Origin: Sulfurospirillaceae bacterium | GTDB taxonomy: Bacteria; Campylobacterota; Campylobacteria; Campylobacterales; Sulfurospirillaceae | Direction of reading: 5' to 3' | NCBI GenBank assembly: GCA_028684065.1 | Contig: JAQUGO010000001.1 | Span: 310,001-374,000 of the forward strand | Length of the DNA stretch: 64,000 nt | Part shown: positions 8,960 to 18,439 of the stretch, one piece after another | Numbering within the stretch: position 1 is the stretch's first letter | Layout: every line of letters begins with the position of its first letter | The notes under the pieces: model-generated | Database searches by the model: none | The model's input: the letters and a program-made list of their open reading frames with translations, nothing else | What the model was told of the DNA's origin: nothing | Translations under genes and position numbers: made by a program

Positions 8960-9013
8960 CTTTTTATCTTTTCTTATCGTAAAATGGTAAGCATTAGAAT
9001 GTAACACAAGAAG

Positions 9014-9031
9014 CTTGCATGTGACTTGCAT
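9014..9031 (-). promoter_or_regulatory. CTTGCAT direct repeat, 11-bp period, in the regulator/phosphoketolase intergenic region
   Basis: CTTGCAT occurs at 9014-9020 and again at 9025-9031, period 11, about 55-72 bases upstream of the response-regulator start and about 117 bases upstream of the divergent phosphoketolase start. Spacing and core (TTGCA) match the pair before tcuA. Confidence 0.5.
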
Positions 9032-9147
9032 CTTATGAATTTTCATCCAAAAGTATACTAAAAATTACATGCTAACACAACAAAAATATCCTTTAAGTAA
9101 AATTGAAGTAGCATAACCTTATGACATATTTTCGAAGGAGGATTTTC

Positions 9148-11511
9148 ATGGAATACAAACCCCTTTCTTCATCCGACCTAGAACATATTAATGCTTATTG
9201 GCGTGCCGCAAATTACCTCTCAGTCGGGCAAATATACCTTTTAGACAATCCTTTGTTAAAAGAACCTCTGTGTTTAAAACATATCAAACCACGCCTTCTT
9301 GGGCATTGGGGCACAACGCCAGGTCTGAATTTTATCTATACACATATGAACCGTGTTATCAAAAAAGATGACTTAACGATGTTGTTTATTGCGGGCCCTG
9401 GACATGGAGGTCCTGCTGTGGTTGCTAACACTTACTTAGAGGGCACATACAGCGAAGTGTATCCTGATATTTCTCAAGATGAAAAAGGGTTGCAAAAACT
9501 TTTCAAGCAGTTCTCTTTTCCAGGGGGCATTCCAAGCCATGCTGCACCCCAAACACCTGGTTCTATTCACGAAGGAGGCGAACTAGGATATGCTCTTTCG
9601 CATGCGTTTGGAGCTGTTTTTGACAATCCAGATTTAATAGCATGTTGTGTCGTCGGTGATGGTGAAGCCGAAACAGGACCACTAGCTACTGCGTGGCACT
9701 CCAACAAATTTTTAAACCCCAAACGCGATGGCGTTGTACTTCCTATCTTGCATCTCAACGGCTATAAAATTGCCAATCCAACCGTACTCGCACGTATCTC
9801 TCATGAAGAGCTTGAAAGCCTCTTTATCGGCTACGGATATGAGCCTTACTTTGTCGAAGGAGATGAGCCTTTAGCCATGCATCAAAATATGGCGAAGGTG
9901 ATGGATATCGTTATCGCTAAAATTAAAACTATTTGGCATGACGCACGTATTCAAGGCAATACTATTCGTCCTCGCTGGCCTATGATTATTTTACGAAGTC
10001 CTAAAGGATGGAGCGGGCCTAAAGAGATTGATGGACTTAAAATGGAAGGCTACTGGCGCTCTCACCAAGTACCACTCTCAAAATTTGAAGATAATCCAGA
10101 ACATGTCGCTAGCCTTGAAGCATGGATGAAAAGTTATAAACCTGAAGAGCTTTTTGATGAAAAAGGTCAACTTTTGCCTGAGCTAGCCGCACTTGCCCCT
10201 AAAGGTCAAAAACGTATGGGAGCCAATCCTCATACCAATGGTGGAGTATTGCTGCAAGACCTGCACTCACCTAACTTTAAAATGTATGGCGTTAATGTTA
10301 TAAAACGCGGTCAAGAAACTGCTGAAGCCACACGTATTTTAGGCACATTTTTGCGTGATGTTATGCGTCAAAATATGCAAAACTTTCGTGTCTTTGGTCC
10401 TGATGAAACTGCGTCTAATCGTTTAGGTGCCCTTTTTGAAGTAACCAATCGCGTCTGGATGGCAGAACACTACGATGATGACAACCACTTAGCCCAAGAT
10501 GGGCGCGTTATGGAAATCCTCTCCGAACATACATGCCAAGGTTGGCTTGAAGGCTACTTACTGACAGGAAGGCATGGCTTTTTTTCATGTTATGAAGCCT
10601 TTATCCACATTATCGACTCTATGTTTAATCAGCATGCCAAATGGCTTAAAGTCACCAGTTGTGAAATACCATGGCGCAAGCCCATCGCTTCTCTGAATTA
10701 TCTTTTGACTTCACATGTTTGGAGACAAGACCACAATGGTTTTTCGCATCAAGACCCAGGGTTTATTGATGTGGTTCTCAACAAAAAAGCACATATCGTC
10801 AATGTCTATTTTCCACCCGATGCCAATACCCTTTTATGGGTAGGAGAACACTGTCTCAAAAGTCGTAACTCTATTAATGTCATCGTTGCAGGGAAACAAC
10901 CCGAATTACAATGGCTTGGAATGGATGAAGCAATAGTTCATTGTGAAAAAGGCATTGGCATTTGGGAGTGGGCAAGTCATGATCAAGGAAATGATCCTGA
11001 TGTGATTATGGCATGTTGTGGCGATGTACCGACTTTGGAAACACTGGCCGCAATCAGTCTTTTACATGACTACGCACCTGAGCTCAAAATTCGTCTTATT
11101 AATGTAGTAGATTTAATGCGCTTACAACCTCATGAAGAACATCCACACGGGCTCAATGATGAAGCTTTTAATGCGCTTTTCCCAAAAGAAACGCCTGTCA
11201 TTTTTGCCTATCACGGCTACCCATGGTTGATTCACCGTTTAGCCTATAAAAGAGCTAACCATGAACATCTACATGTAAGAGGGTACAAAGAAGAAGGAAC
11301 AACTACCACACCTTTTGATATGGTTGTACTCAACGATATAGATAGATTTCACTTGGTGATGGATGTGATGGATAGAGTACCTAAAATGCATGCGCATGCA
11401 GAGTCTATTAAACAAAAAATGCGCGCTAAGCTTATAGAGCACAAGAGTTACATCGAAGCATTTGGAAAAGATATGCCAGAGATAGTAAACTGGAAATATT
11501 TAAGATGCTAA
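9148..11511 (+). CDS. xfp: Xylulose-5-phosphate/fructose-6-phosphate phosphoketolase
   Basis: 787-residue thiamine-diphosphate enzyme that cleaves xylulose-5-P (or fructose-6-P) with phosphate to acetyl-phosphate plus glyceraldehyde-3-P (or erythrose-4-P). Recognisable blocks include [38 protein letters not shown], the ThDP/Mg motif [18 protein letters not shown], and [18 protein letters not shown]; length is typical (about 790). ATG 9148 is chosen because AAGGAGG lies 6 bases upstream; a longer frame at 9121 lacks one. There is no acetate kinase next to it. It is divergent from the tctD-like regulator, sharing a 188-bp intergenic region. Confidence 0.95.
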   Translation: MEYKPLSSSDLEHINAYWRAANYLSVGQIYLLDNPLLKEPLCLKHIKPRLLGHWGTTPGLNFIYTHMNRVIKKDDLTMLFIAGPGHGGPAVVANTYLEGTYSEVYPDISQDEKGLQKLFKQFSFPGGIPSHAAPQTPGSIHEGGELGYALSHAFGAVFDNPDLIACCVVGDGEAETGPLATAWHSNKFLNPKRDGVVLPILHLNGYKIANPTVLARISHEELESLFIGYGYEPYFVEGDEPLAMHQNMAKVMDIVIAKIKTIWHDARIQGNTIRPRWPMIILRSPKGWSGPKEIDGLKMEGYWRSHQVPLSKFEDNPEHVASLEAWMKSYKPEELFDEKGQLLPELAALAPKGQKRMGANPHTNGGVLLQDLHSPNFKMYGVNVIKRGQETAEATRILGTFLRDVMRQNMQNFRVFGPDETASNRLGALFEVTNRVWMAEHYDDDNHLAQDGRVMEILSEHTCQGWLEGYLLTGRHGFFSCYEAFIHIIDSMFNQHAKWLKVTSCEIPWRKPIASLNYLLTSHVWRQDHNGFSHQDPGFIDVVLNKKAHIVNVYFPPDANTLLWVGEHCLKSRNSINVIVAGKQPELQWLGMDEAIVHCEKGIGIWEWASHDQGNDPDVIMACCGDVPTLETLAAISLLHDYAPELKIRLINVVDLMRLQPHEEHPHGLNDEAFNALFPKETPVIFAYHGYPWLIHRLAYKRANHEHLHVRGYKEEGTTTTPFDMVVLNDIDRFHLVMDVMDRVPKMHAHAESIKQKMRAKLIEHKSYIEAFGKDMPEIVNWKYLRC

Positions 11512-11564
11512 CAATGCTAAAATCCAGTCTTCTACTTTTTTAAGCGTTTGGGTGTTTTTATTGT

Positions 11565-12638
11565 TCACAAAACAAATGGATTTAACATTCTAATTTGTTT
11601 GACCACTTCCAATTCAAATCCGCTTATACCTACAAACTCTTTTTCTTCGCTGTCACTAAGTAGTTCAATTTTTTTGATACCTAAATATTTGATGATTTGA
11701 GCACCTATGCCATATTCACGAACTTGGCACATGTTTCCGACTTCGCCTTCCATAAAAATAAGAATACCACCATATTTTTGAAGATGGGCAATACTGAGCA
11801 TTAGACTTTGATACTTATCGCTATTACTTAAGAGTTCACTATCTGGCGTGATGGTATGAAATTTAACAGCTGAACACGCACTTATCGCTCCAAAGGAATA
11901 GACAATATGATGTTTTTCAAGATGATCTACAAAATCATATTTCTGCACAGTACTCCCCATAAATGTAGTCGCAGATTCCGTCAAAAGTTTAATGAGAGAT
12001 TCATTCATCATACGATATTCAACAATATCGGAGATATAGATGATATTAATGCTATGTTCATCACAAAAAATATCAAGGTCTGCTCGCCTTGCCATAGTGC
12101 CATCTTCTTTCATGACTTCACAAATAACAGCTGATTCACTGAGCCCCGCTAAACGACATAGGTCTACAGAGCCTTCAGTATGTCCTGTGCGAACTAAGAC
12201 ACCACCTTCTTTGGCAATAAGCGGGAAAATATGACCTGGTCGTACCAGTTCCGATGGCTTTGAAGTCTGCGTCGCCAAAATTTTAATGGTCATATCTCGT
12301 TCAAAAGCTGAGATACCAGTTGTTGCCGTTCTTGCATCCACCGAAATTGTAAAGGCTGTTTCATAAGACGAGTCATTATTTTTAACCATAGGTTCCAAAG
12401 AAAGTCCACTTGCAATTTTTTTTGAAACAGCCACACAAATAAGCCCTTTGGCAAAACTAGCCATAAAATTGACTTTTTCTGGAGTTGAAAAAGGAGCTGC
12501 ATAAACGAGATCGCCCTCATTTTCTCTATCTTCATCATCAACCATAATAACTATTTTTCCACTCTTAATGTCTTCTATGGCTTGATTGACGCGCTTTATG
12601 GCTTGTAATGTTTTTTGATCATTCATGATTGCATTCAT
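11565..12638 (-). CDS. ribB: 3,4-dihydroxy-2-butanone 4-phosphate synthase with degenerate GTP cyclohydrolase II-like C-terminus
   Basis: 357 residues. The N-terminal 200 residues are a clear DHBP synthase (ribulose-5-P to the riboflavin precursor DHBP): VDDEDRENEGDL, RPGHIFPL, RTGHTEGSVDLCRLAG. The C-terminal 150 residues resemble GTP cyclohydrolase II but lack its zinc cysteines, as in other campylobacterotal RibBA-like proteins, so cyclohydrolase activity is supplied by the adjacent ribA. Start ATG 12638 follows AAAGGAATTATACA. It lies 12 bases after ribA in the same direction, downstream of a flavin-containing reductase operon. Confidence 0.9.
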   Translation of the reverse strand: MNAIMNDQKTLQAIKRVNQAIEDIKSGKIVIMVDDEDRENEGDLVYAAPFSTPEKVNFMASFAKGLICVAVSKKIASGLSLEPMVKNNDSSYETAFTISVDARTATTGISAFERDMTIKILATQTSKPSELVRPGHIFPLIAKEGGVLVRTGHTEGSVDLCRLAGLSESAVICEVMKEDGTMARRADLDIFCDEHSINIIYISDIVEYRMMNESLIKLLTESATTFMGSTVQKYDFVDHLEKHHIVYSFGAISACSAVKFHTITPDSELLSNSDKYQSLMLSIAHLQKYGGILIFMEGEVGNMCQVREYGIGAQIIKYLGIKKIELLSDSEEKEFVGISGFELEVVKQIRMLNPFVL

Positions 12639-12650
12639 TGTATAATTCCT

Positions 12651-13214
12651 TTAGAGTAGATGCCCCATCAACTCTTTTTTTATTTGAAGATAACCTTTAT
12701 TGTATTGATTGGAAGGCATCACAATAGGCCAACGCTCAACAATGTCAACTTTTTTAAGAGACTCTATTTTTAGGGGATTATTGGTCAAAAGACGAATTTT
12801 TTGAATGTTGAAATACTCCAAAATAAATTCAACGACTTCGTAACTGCGCTCATCAGTTTCAAACCCTAACCGATGATTTGCCTCTATCGTATTTAAGCCA
12901 TTATCTTGCAGAGCATAGGCATTTACTTTATTAAATAAACCAATATTACGTCCTTCTTGACGTAAATAAATCACCATTCCACCTAAAGTAGCTATATTGT
13001 TTAGCGCAAGTTCTAGCTGTTCACCACAATCACACTTCAAAGAGCCCAAAGCATCCCCTGTTAGACATTCACTGTGTATCCTAACTAAAGGTATATTCCC
13101 AAAAGGCTCTTTGAAAATCACTAAGTGTTCTTTAATACCTTCTTGAAAAGCTTGTATTTTAAAATTTCCAAACCGTGAAGGCATCTTTGCGATATTTGAG
13201 ATATTGATTACCAT
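12651..13214 (-). CDS. ribA: GTP cyclohydrolase II
   Basis: 187-residue enzyme for the first step of riboflavin synthesis. Zinc-binding cysteines are in [21 protein letters not shown], followed by [11 protein letters not shown] and the C-terminal [12 protein letters not shown], all hallmark motifs. The frame extends upstream to 13316, but the added 34 residues are not family-like and overlap the region after a hairpin, so ATG 13214 ([18 protein letters not shown]) is preferred. With ribB downstream it would raise flavin supply, fitting the upstream FAD reductase gene. Confidence 0.9.
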   Translation of the reverse strand: MVINISNIAKMPSRFGNFKIQAFQEGIKEHLVIFKEPFGNIPLVRIHSECLTGDALGSLKCDCGEQLELALNNIATLGGMVIYLRQEGRNIGLFNKVNAYALQDNGLNTIEANHRLGFETDERSYEVVEFILEYFNIQKIRLLTNNPLKIESLKKVDIVERWPIVMPSNQYNKGYLQIKKELMGHLL

Positions 13215-13319
13215 AAGTATCCAATCTACACTGTTTATTGAAAAACTATTCACTAAAAAATATTCTGTAAAATAGTCACGATAGACTCGACGCATTAAAA
13301 TCATTGAATCAATCAAAGA

Positions 13320-13355
13320 ACCTTGTATTTAACATCAAGTCGTTAAATACAAGGT
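13320..13355 (-). terminator. Strong hairpin between the flavoprotein gene and ribA
   Basis: Perfect 14-bp inverted repeat ACCTTGTATTTAAC / GTTAAATACAAGGT with an 8-nt loop. On the minus strand it is followed by TTCTTTGATTG. It should terminate or attenuate transcription leaving the cytochrome-flavoprotein operon before it enters ribA-ribB. Confidence 0.7.
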
Positions 13356-13379
13356 CAGTTTATATCACTTTTTGACGTT

Positions 13380-15089
13380 TTATAAAGTCATTTTTGTTTT
13401 GACATCATTAACACTCTTACCTGCAGCAACTAGACCCGTAAGTCGCCCGAATGTCATACAGCGTCCATGACCAATTCCTGGGCAGATGGTTGGATAATCG
13501 CCAGCAAAGAAGTTACCTTGTGCAGCACCAGCAACATAAAGGTTTGCAAATGGTTTATCATCTTTATCAAGAACAAGCATTCTCTCATCCGTACTAAGAC
13601 CACCACACATTGTAAGCAATGTTGCTAAAAGTTTACCTGCATAAAAAGGTGCTTTATCAATTGGATATAAGACCTCTGATCTTTTCCCAAAATCTGTATC
13701 GTTTTTAGCTTTTACAATTTCATTGTATCTTTTGACAGTTTTAACAAATTCTGCTTTTGGGATATTCATTTTATCTGCAAGCTCTTCAATGGTATTTGCG
13801 ACTACTACTTTCCCCTCGGCGATATGTTTTTCAAGCATATGCTTTTCATCTTCCATACTCCATTCTGTAACGCCTTCAATTTTGTCTTGTTGACCAAAGA
13901 ATAAACCACCACCAAGTTTTTTCTTCATCATTTCTTGAGCATAATTAAGACCATTTGCATCATATATAGACCATGCAATACCGTCTTTTTGATACAATTT
14001 ACCACAACTCATTGATTGCGTATTGATATCTTCATTTTTAAATCTCTTGCCATAGGTATTTACATGAAGGAAGTTGTAGCTTTTTGCACCCGCTTCAAGG
14101 TGAATAACGGCCGCGTGGTTTGCATCTCTTTGCATGGCACCACCAATATCCATAGCCATCATATGTCCATCGCCCGTATTTGATTTACTTGGGAAATAGA
14201 TTTGCGCATCGGCTAATGAAGCTGTTTGAGAGTAGTAAGAAACCATATCATGATTTGAGGCATAGTCTCCTGATGCGATAATAACAGCTTTTTTGGCTAC
14301 ATATTGTACATACCCTTTTTTGATTTTAGCGATTACAGCTGTGACTTTAGTGCCATCTTTAACCAATTTTAGTGCTCTAGCTTCAAAAATAACTTCGACA
14401 CCTTTTTCTTTTGCAATCTCAACAAGAGCATCTACCATAGGCGCATTTCCTGGTACACCATTTTTATCTCTAAATAAATGTGTTACAGGATGTTCATAAT
14501 AGTATGGGTCTTTACAACCTTCAAACCATTGACCATTTTGAAAACCTTTGGGTGCCAATATGCCTTCCAACCAATCCATACATGCACCACTTTTTTCAAT
14601 GAAAAGTCTCAGTAAATTTTCATCAACACGTCCTTGCCCCCATCTTTCGAGTTCTTTGGCAATTTGTCTTGGATGAATATCTTTTGTAATTCCATGTTTA
14701 TCTTGAAAATTTGAACCAAACGCAGTAATATGTCCACCACGAGCACCTGGTTTTTTATATTTTTCTAAAACAATAACTTTTGCACCAACTTCTGCTGCAG
14801 AAATAGCCGCACACATACCCGCAAATCCTGCACCAATAACGATAATATCAGCTTCCATGCTTTCTTTTACTTGGCTTGCATCTACTTTTGGCAAGGTATT
14901 TGGATAGGCAGGATTTTTAGAAGGGGCAATGCCTCTTTCTGTAATAAAAGGTTGCGCAACTGCTTTATCTAAATCAGGACCTTTTTCTGCTGCATTCAAA
15001 CTTGTACCAATTCCTGTTGCACCTAAGACCACCGCACCTGTACCTATGGCACTAGTCTTAAAAAAATTACGTCTTGATTGATTTGTCAT
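13380..15089 (-). CDS. Tat-exported periplasmic FAD reductase (fumarate reductase flavoprotein-like, Fcc type)
   Basis: 569-residue flavoprotein of the fumarate reductase/urocanate reductase superfamily. Tat signal SRRNFFKTSAIGTGAVVLG, then the FAD fold ADIIVIGAGFAGMCAAISAAEVGA near residue 80 and the C-terminal FAD block NLYVAGAAQGNFFAGDYP. No FMN-binding flavinylation domain and no haem motifs, so electrons must come from separate cytochromes, encoded just upstream. The usual NRLGGNA segment is replaced by GDYPTICPGIGHGRCMTFGR, so the substrate may not be fumarate; other unsaturated acids are possible. ATG 15089 follows AAGGAAAAAAG; a 42-residue upstream extension is rejected because it would precede the Tat signal. 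Confidence 0.85.
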   Translation of the reverse strand: MTNQSRRNFFKTSAIGTGAVVLGATGIGTSLNAAEKGPDLDKAVAQPFITERGIAPSKNPAYPNTLPKVDASQVKESMEADIIVIGAGFAGMCAAISAAEVGAKVIVLEKYKKPGARGGHITAFGSNFQDKHGITKDIHPRQIAKELERWGQGRVDENLLRLFIEKSGACMDWLEGILAPKGFQNGQWFEGCKDPYYYEHPVTHLFRDKNGVPGNAPMVDALVEIAKEKGVEVIFEARALKLVKDGTKVTAVIAKIKKGYVQYVAKKAVIIASGDYASNHDMVSYYSQTASLADAQIYFPSKSNTGDGHMMAMDIGGAMQRDANHAAVIHLEAGAKSYNFLHVNTYGKRFKNEDINTQSMSCGKLYQKDGIAWSIYDANGLNYAQEMMKKKLGGGLFFGQQDKIEGVTEWSMEDEKHMLEKHIAEGKVVVANTIEELADKMNIPKAEFVKTVKRYNEIVKAKNDTDFGKRSEVLYPIDKAPFYAGKLLATLLTMCGGLSTDERMLVLDKDDKPFANLYVAGAAQGNFFAGDYPTICPGIGHGRCMTFGRLTGLVAAGKSVNDVKTKMTL

Positions 15090-15180
15090 CTTTTTTCCTT
15101 GTATATGATTTTTATATGTATTGGCTCTTTCAAGCACCTTGTTTTCTTCAGTTTTTAATTTTGTTTTATAACCTATCTTG

Positions 15181-15798
15181 TTAATTGATACTTCCTTTGC
15201 CATATAACTTTTCATTGATTTTTAGTTTCTCTTTTTCTGAGCCTTTCTCATAAAGAGGGTGTTCTGGCTTATAAATATTTAACATGTTATTAAGTCCATG
15301 ATGCCCTACTTCAGCGTGGCAACTAGCGCAACCTAATTCTTTATCCGTACCAATCAATGCGTTATAGTGCTGGTGCATTTGGCGAGCTTTTGCACTGAAT
15401 TTTTCATTTGTTGTATAATTTGTATGGCACTTTTTACAGCCATCATCAAAAACAAATTTTGCTCTCCCCTCTCTGTGATTTTGCCAGTCAAAGGTATCAA
15501 CATCTCCAAAAAAATGGGCACCAACTTCAATGCTTCCATTTTTAGCCTTAGTGAAAATATAGTTCATAAGATTATTATGAGGAAGATGGCAATCAACACA
15601 ATTTGCTCTAATGCCTGTTTTCCCAGTACCTCCATGGACATCTTGGTCAAAAGATGCTCTCATTGGAGCCATTTCATGACATATAACACAAAATTTTGCA
15701 GTTCCTGTGCGTGTTATAGTTTCATACGATATATAAGAGATAATCAGTCCTATGATGACACCTACAAATAGTATCAGTATAAAGATCTTCTTTTTCAT
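15181..15798 (-). CDS. NapC/NirT-family membrane-anchored tetraheme cytochrome c (quinol dehydrogenase)
   Basis: 205 residues. A single N-terminal membrane anchor (KKIFILILFVGVIIGLIISYISY) is followed by four CxxCH haem sites: CVICH, CVDCH, CKKCH, CASCH. NapC/NrfH-type proteins oxidise menaquinol and pass electrons to periplasmic partners. It resembles FccC in Wolinella. ATG 15798 overlaps the stop of the preceding small cytochrome as ATGA, giving tight coupling. It supplies electrons to the Tat flavoprotein encoded 91 bases downstream, probably through the small tetraheme cytochrome. Confidence 0.9.
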   Translation of the reverse strand: MKKKIFILILFVGVIIGLIISYISYETITRTGTAKFCVICHEMAPMRASFDQDVHGGTGKTGIRANCVDCHLPHNNLMNYIFTKAKNGSIEVGAHFFGDVDTFDWQNHREGRAKFVFDDGCKKCHTNYTTNEKFSAKARQMHQHYNALIGTDKELGCASCHAEVGHHGLNNMLNIYKPEHPLYEKGSEKEKLKINEKLYGKGSIN

Positions 15799-16244
15799 GG
15801 TGTCACCTTTTTCATCCAATTAGGAAGCTCTTTTTCATGACACTCCAAACACGAATTTTTTGATGGTTGATGCACTTGATGGCAATCATCACAATGATAC
15901 GCTAACCCATCATGAAATGAATTATGAGGGTTGGTATGAAAAGAGTCCATAAATCCTGTTCTTAATGCAACTTTTTGTTTGCTCCCATGACAAGCCAAAC
16001 AGCCTTCATCTCCAATAGCCTCAAACTTTTCTGGGTCTTTACCTTGTCCGTCATGACAATGAATACAGTCCAATGATAGCTTCGCATGATGCGGTTTTAT
16101 AGGGTATTTTTCCCTTAGCTCATGTGTTATAGGCACCACGGTAGACTCATTTACAAGCGCAGTTGATATTTTATTAGCTGCCCCTAACGATACTAATGAG
16201 AAAATAAATATGCCTAGCAACGAAAACAATATTCTCACTTTCAT
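15795..16244 (-). CDS. Small periplasmic tetraheme cytochrome c
   Basis: 149 residues with a Sec signal (MKVRILFSLLGIFIFSLVSLGAA) and four haem motifs: CIHCH, CLACH, CDDCH, CLECH. It resembles the tetraheme domain of flavocytochrome c3 and Wolinella FccB, an electron carrier between a quinol dehydrogenase and the flavoprotein. Start ATG 16244 is chosen because the mapped promoter box (16284-16289) puts the transcript start near 16277, which excludes the longest frame (16304) and leaves a leader of about 33 nt. First gene of a three-gene operon. Confidence 0.87.
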   Translation of the reverse strand: MKVRILFSLLGIFIFSLVSLGAANKISTALVNESTVVPITHELREKYPIKPHHAKLSLDCIHCHDGQGKDPEKFEAIGDEGCLACHGSKQKVALRTGFMDSFHTNPHNSFHDGLAYHCDDCHQVHQPSKNSCLECHEKELPNWMKKVTP

Positions 16245-16280
16245 CCCGCCTTTTTTAAAGATGTAATTTAATTTCATAGT

Positions 16281-16337
16281 TAAAGTATAAAAAAATAAAA
16301 TCATAAAAATCTCATAATAAACTTAATATTAACTTAA
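16281..16337 (-). promoter_or_regulatory. Promoter and tandem TTAAGTT activator site of the cytochrome-flavoprotein operon
   Basis: On the minus strand, TTAAGTT occurs twice with 11-bp period (plus-strand AACTTAA at 16320-16326 and 16331-16337), then ATGAGATTTTTATGA, then the -10-like TATACT (16284-16289). The same blocks with the same spacing recur upstream of the porin gene at 21311-21367. The arrangement fits activation by an OmpR-type regulator, most simply the one encoded next door. Confidence 0.7.
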
Positions 16338-16470
16338 TATTATTGTTCTTTGTGAGTCTAATTTTAAAAAATTGTGTTATTTTATAGGTACCATTGAGAA
16401 GATATTAAAATGATATGCGCAGATGAACGTGTAAGCTATAGCCAGTATTATGTACTTTTTGGTATGCCTT

Positions 16471-17163
16471 TTATGAAACAGGTGTTACTCTTAAAATATA
16501 CCCTTCTTTTGGAATATTTTCGATGTCTAATGTACTCAGTTGCTTTTTAATTCTCAAAATTTCATTATACAGTGTGCTTTTGTTGACACATTCTCCATTA
16601 TAGACGTAATTTTCGCACATATCATAGGAAACTAAGCGACCAATGTTATAGCACAATAACCAAAATATTTTATTACACTTATGCGATAAAAAGATAGGTT
16701 CATCATTCCTATAAATAATCTCCTTTTGATAGTCAATATGGACGTCACTACTAAGCGTTTTAGTGGTATATTTTATCCTGCCTAATGTCATAACAAGAGC
16801 CGTTTGTAACTCTTCCATATCCAAAGGTTTACGCAAAAAGCTACATGCACCATCTTTCATACTATGGATAAGATTCTGATCGCTATCATAAGAAGTCATA
16901 ACAATAAAAAGCTGTTCAGGTTTTAGTTTTAAAATCTCTTCAATCATATCAAAACCGTTAATTTCTGGCATATGAATATCTGTAACGATCACATCTATCT
17001 GATGCTCTTTAAAAAGTTGCAATCCGTATAATCCATCGCCAGCTTCATAAAAAACTTTGCAATAAGGTTTGATATCTTGTTTAATTGTCGCTCTTGCAAT
17101 CTCGTCATCTTCTACTATTAAAACGGTCAGTGCATTAAGTAGATTAAGCGTTTGTAGATGCAT
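16471..17163 (-). CDS. OmpR-like response regulator of the cytochrome operon
   Basis: 230 residues: receiver domain LTVLIVEDDEIARATI with phosphoacceptor Asp about 62 (VIVTDIHMPEING), conserved Thr/Ser and Lys (VMTSYD, FLRKPLD). A divergent winged-helix effector spans about residues 140-225 (IFLSHKCNKIFWLLCYNIG, STLYNEILRIKKQL). Start ATG 17163 lies inside the 3' end of the upstream sensor kinase gene (20-base overlap), so the two are co-transcribed. It lies next to the cytochrome-flavoprotein operon whose promoter carries tandem 11-bp repeats. Confidence 0.85.
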   Translation of the reverse strand: MHLQTLNLLNALTVLIVEDDEIARATIKQDIKPYCKVFYEAGDGLYGLQLFKEHQIDVIVTDIHMPEINGFDMIEEILKLKPEQLFIVMTSYDSDQNLIHSMKDGACSFLRKPLDMEELQTALVMTLGRIKYTTKTLSSDVHIDYQKEIIYRNDEPIFLSHKCNKIFWLLCYNIGRLVSYDMCENYVYNGECVNKSTLYNEILRIKKQLSTLDIENIPKEGYILRVTPVS

Positions 17164-18439
17164 TATCGTAATCCTTTTTTAACAAATGGTACTTAAATGA
17201 AAATCTAAAAGTAGTCGGAGAAGATGATTGTATTAAGATGAGGTCCCCCTCTAATTTTTCTCGTGCTATTTTCCGCGCAAAATAGAGACCAATACCACTG
17301 CCTAAATCTTTTTTAGAGCTTTTGATATTGTCAAAAAGTTTTGCTTTCGTCTCTTTGGTAATACCCTCACCCCAATCAGAAATATCTAGAAAAACTAAAT
17401 CTTTTTCAACAGAAATAAGGATTTGTATTTTATGATGATTGATTTCAGCCTTAGTCAATAAAGCTTCTTTTGCATTTTGCAAGAGCACGAGTAGTACTTG
17501 TTGTATAAAGTTATCAACTGAAGTTACCTGCAAATCCTTATGCGTATCATTATGAATTTCGACACCGATATTTTGCCTGCTAAAATCAATATAGAGAACT
17601 TGCAAAACACTTTCGATGCATTTTTGTAAAGAAAATTGGCTAATATTTTCATCACATCGATAAAAATTACGAAACAAGCCAATCGTTTTAGACATAAGGA
17701 CAATGGATTGTTGAGACATTCGAAGGTTCCCCTCCAAGGTTTCATTTGTGAGTGTTTTATTTTTTAAATTGGATAGCATTGAGGTTGTTAAAAGATTTAA
17801 AGCATTGAGGGGTTGTTGTAATTGATGATTAATTCCTGAGATAAGTTCACCTATCTCACTCATCCGTGAACGATGTGCAAGAATAAATTCGTATTCATCT
17901 TTTTTCTTTTCTACTTGGTGTCTCCAAAACTCATGTACAGCATTGATACCAAGCATTAAACAAGTACCTAAAATAAAAAAACCGAAACTAAGGTATAGTA
18001 ACTTTTTGGTTTGGGCATTCAAATTGGCAAAGGCAACCTCTTTTTCTAACGTTAGCACTACTTTCCAATGCGTTGAGGCTACGGTATCAAACAATAGAAG
18101 GTATTTTTTTCCCAATAATTCATATTCAACAAGCCCTGCTTCTTTAGAGAAAATTTCATCTTCCAACCATTTGAGTTCTGGTATATTTTCAGACAACTTT
18201 TTCCCTCGAAATGCAATGGTTGGATCAACGAGAATTTTTCTATTTGCATCAATCAACACAGCAAAAACACCCTCAAATTTAGTTTGAGATACTTTTTCTT
18301 CAACATCTTTGATTTCAACAACCAATGTCGCCAAACTCTTTCCATTAAATGGAGCTATTGCCGCAATCATGTTGTCAATTTTATTAATTGGACTTTTAAA
18401 AACCTGACTAATTGCTGGTTCGAAATTATTCGCTAACAT
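17144..18439 (-). CDS. Sensor histidine kinase, C-terminal part (second half of a split gene)
   Basis: 431-residue product starting inside a periplasmic Cache-like domain (residues about 1-140), then a transmembrane helix (about 147-167) and kinase core: H-box SEIGELISGINHQLQQPLNAL (His about 205), N-box LLQNAKEALL, G-boxes DISDWGEGI and GSGIGLYFARK. The first membrane helix and start of the Cache domain are encoded by the preceding frame (18433-18825). The two frames overlap by 7 bases at CTATGTTAG, where the ATG of this part and the TAG of the upstream part interlock. Alone, this protein would lack its N-terminal anchor. It is either a frameshifted kinase or a two-piece one made by stop-restart translation. 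Confidence 0.8.
   Translation of the reverse strand: MLANNFEPAISQVFKSPINKIDNMIAAIAPFNGKSLATLVVEIKDVEEKVSQTKFEGVFAVLIDANRKILVDPTIAFRGKKLSENIPELKWLEDEIFSKEAGLVEYELLGKKYLLLFDTVASTHWKVVLTLEKEVAFANLNAQTKKLLYLSFGFFILGTCLMLGINAVHEFWRHQVEKKKDEYEFILAHRSRMSEIGELISGINHQLQQPLNALNLLTTSMLSNLKNKTLTNETLEGNLRMSQQSIVLMSKTIGLFRNFYRCDENISQFSLQKCIESVLQVLYIDFSRQNIGVEIHNDTHKDLQVTSVDNFIQQVLLVLLQNAKEALLTKAEINHHKIQILISVEKDLVFLDISDWGEGITKETKAKLFDNIKSSKKDLGSGIGLYFARKIAREKLEGDLILIQSSSPTTFRFSFKYHLLKKDYDNASTNA

Noticed and set aside
8960-9046. N-terminal extension of the TctD-like regulator
   Set aside because: Receiver domains start at MDILILED; the extension overlaps the CTTGCAT repeat and promoter region.
13380-15089. 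Covalent FMN attachment (FMN-bind domain) in the flavoprotein
   Set aside because: No D-x-S/A-G-A/S-T flavinylation motif or FMN-bind domain is visible; only the FAD domain is present.
15090-15215. 42-residue extension of the Tat flavoprotein
   Set aside because: It would place a charged segment before the Tat signal; ATG 15089 has its own AAGGA site.
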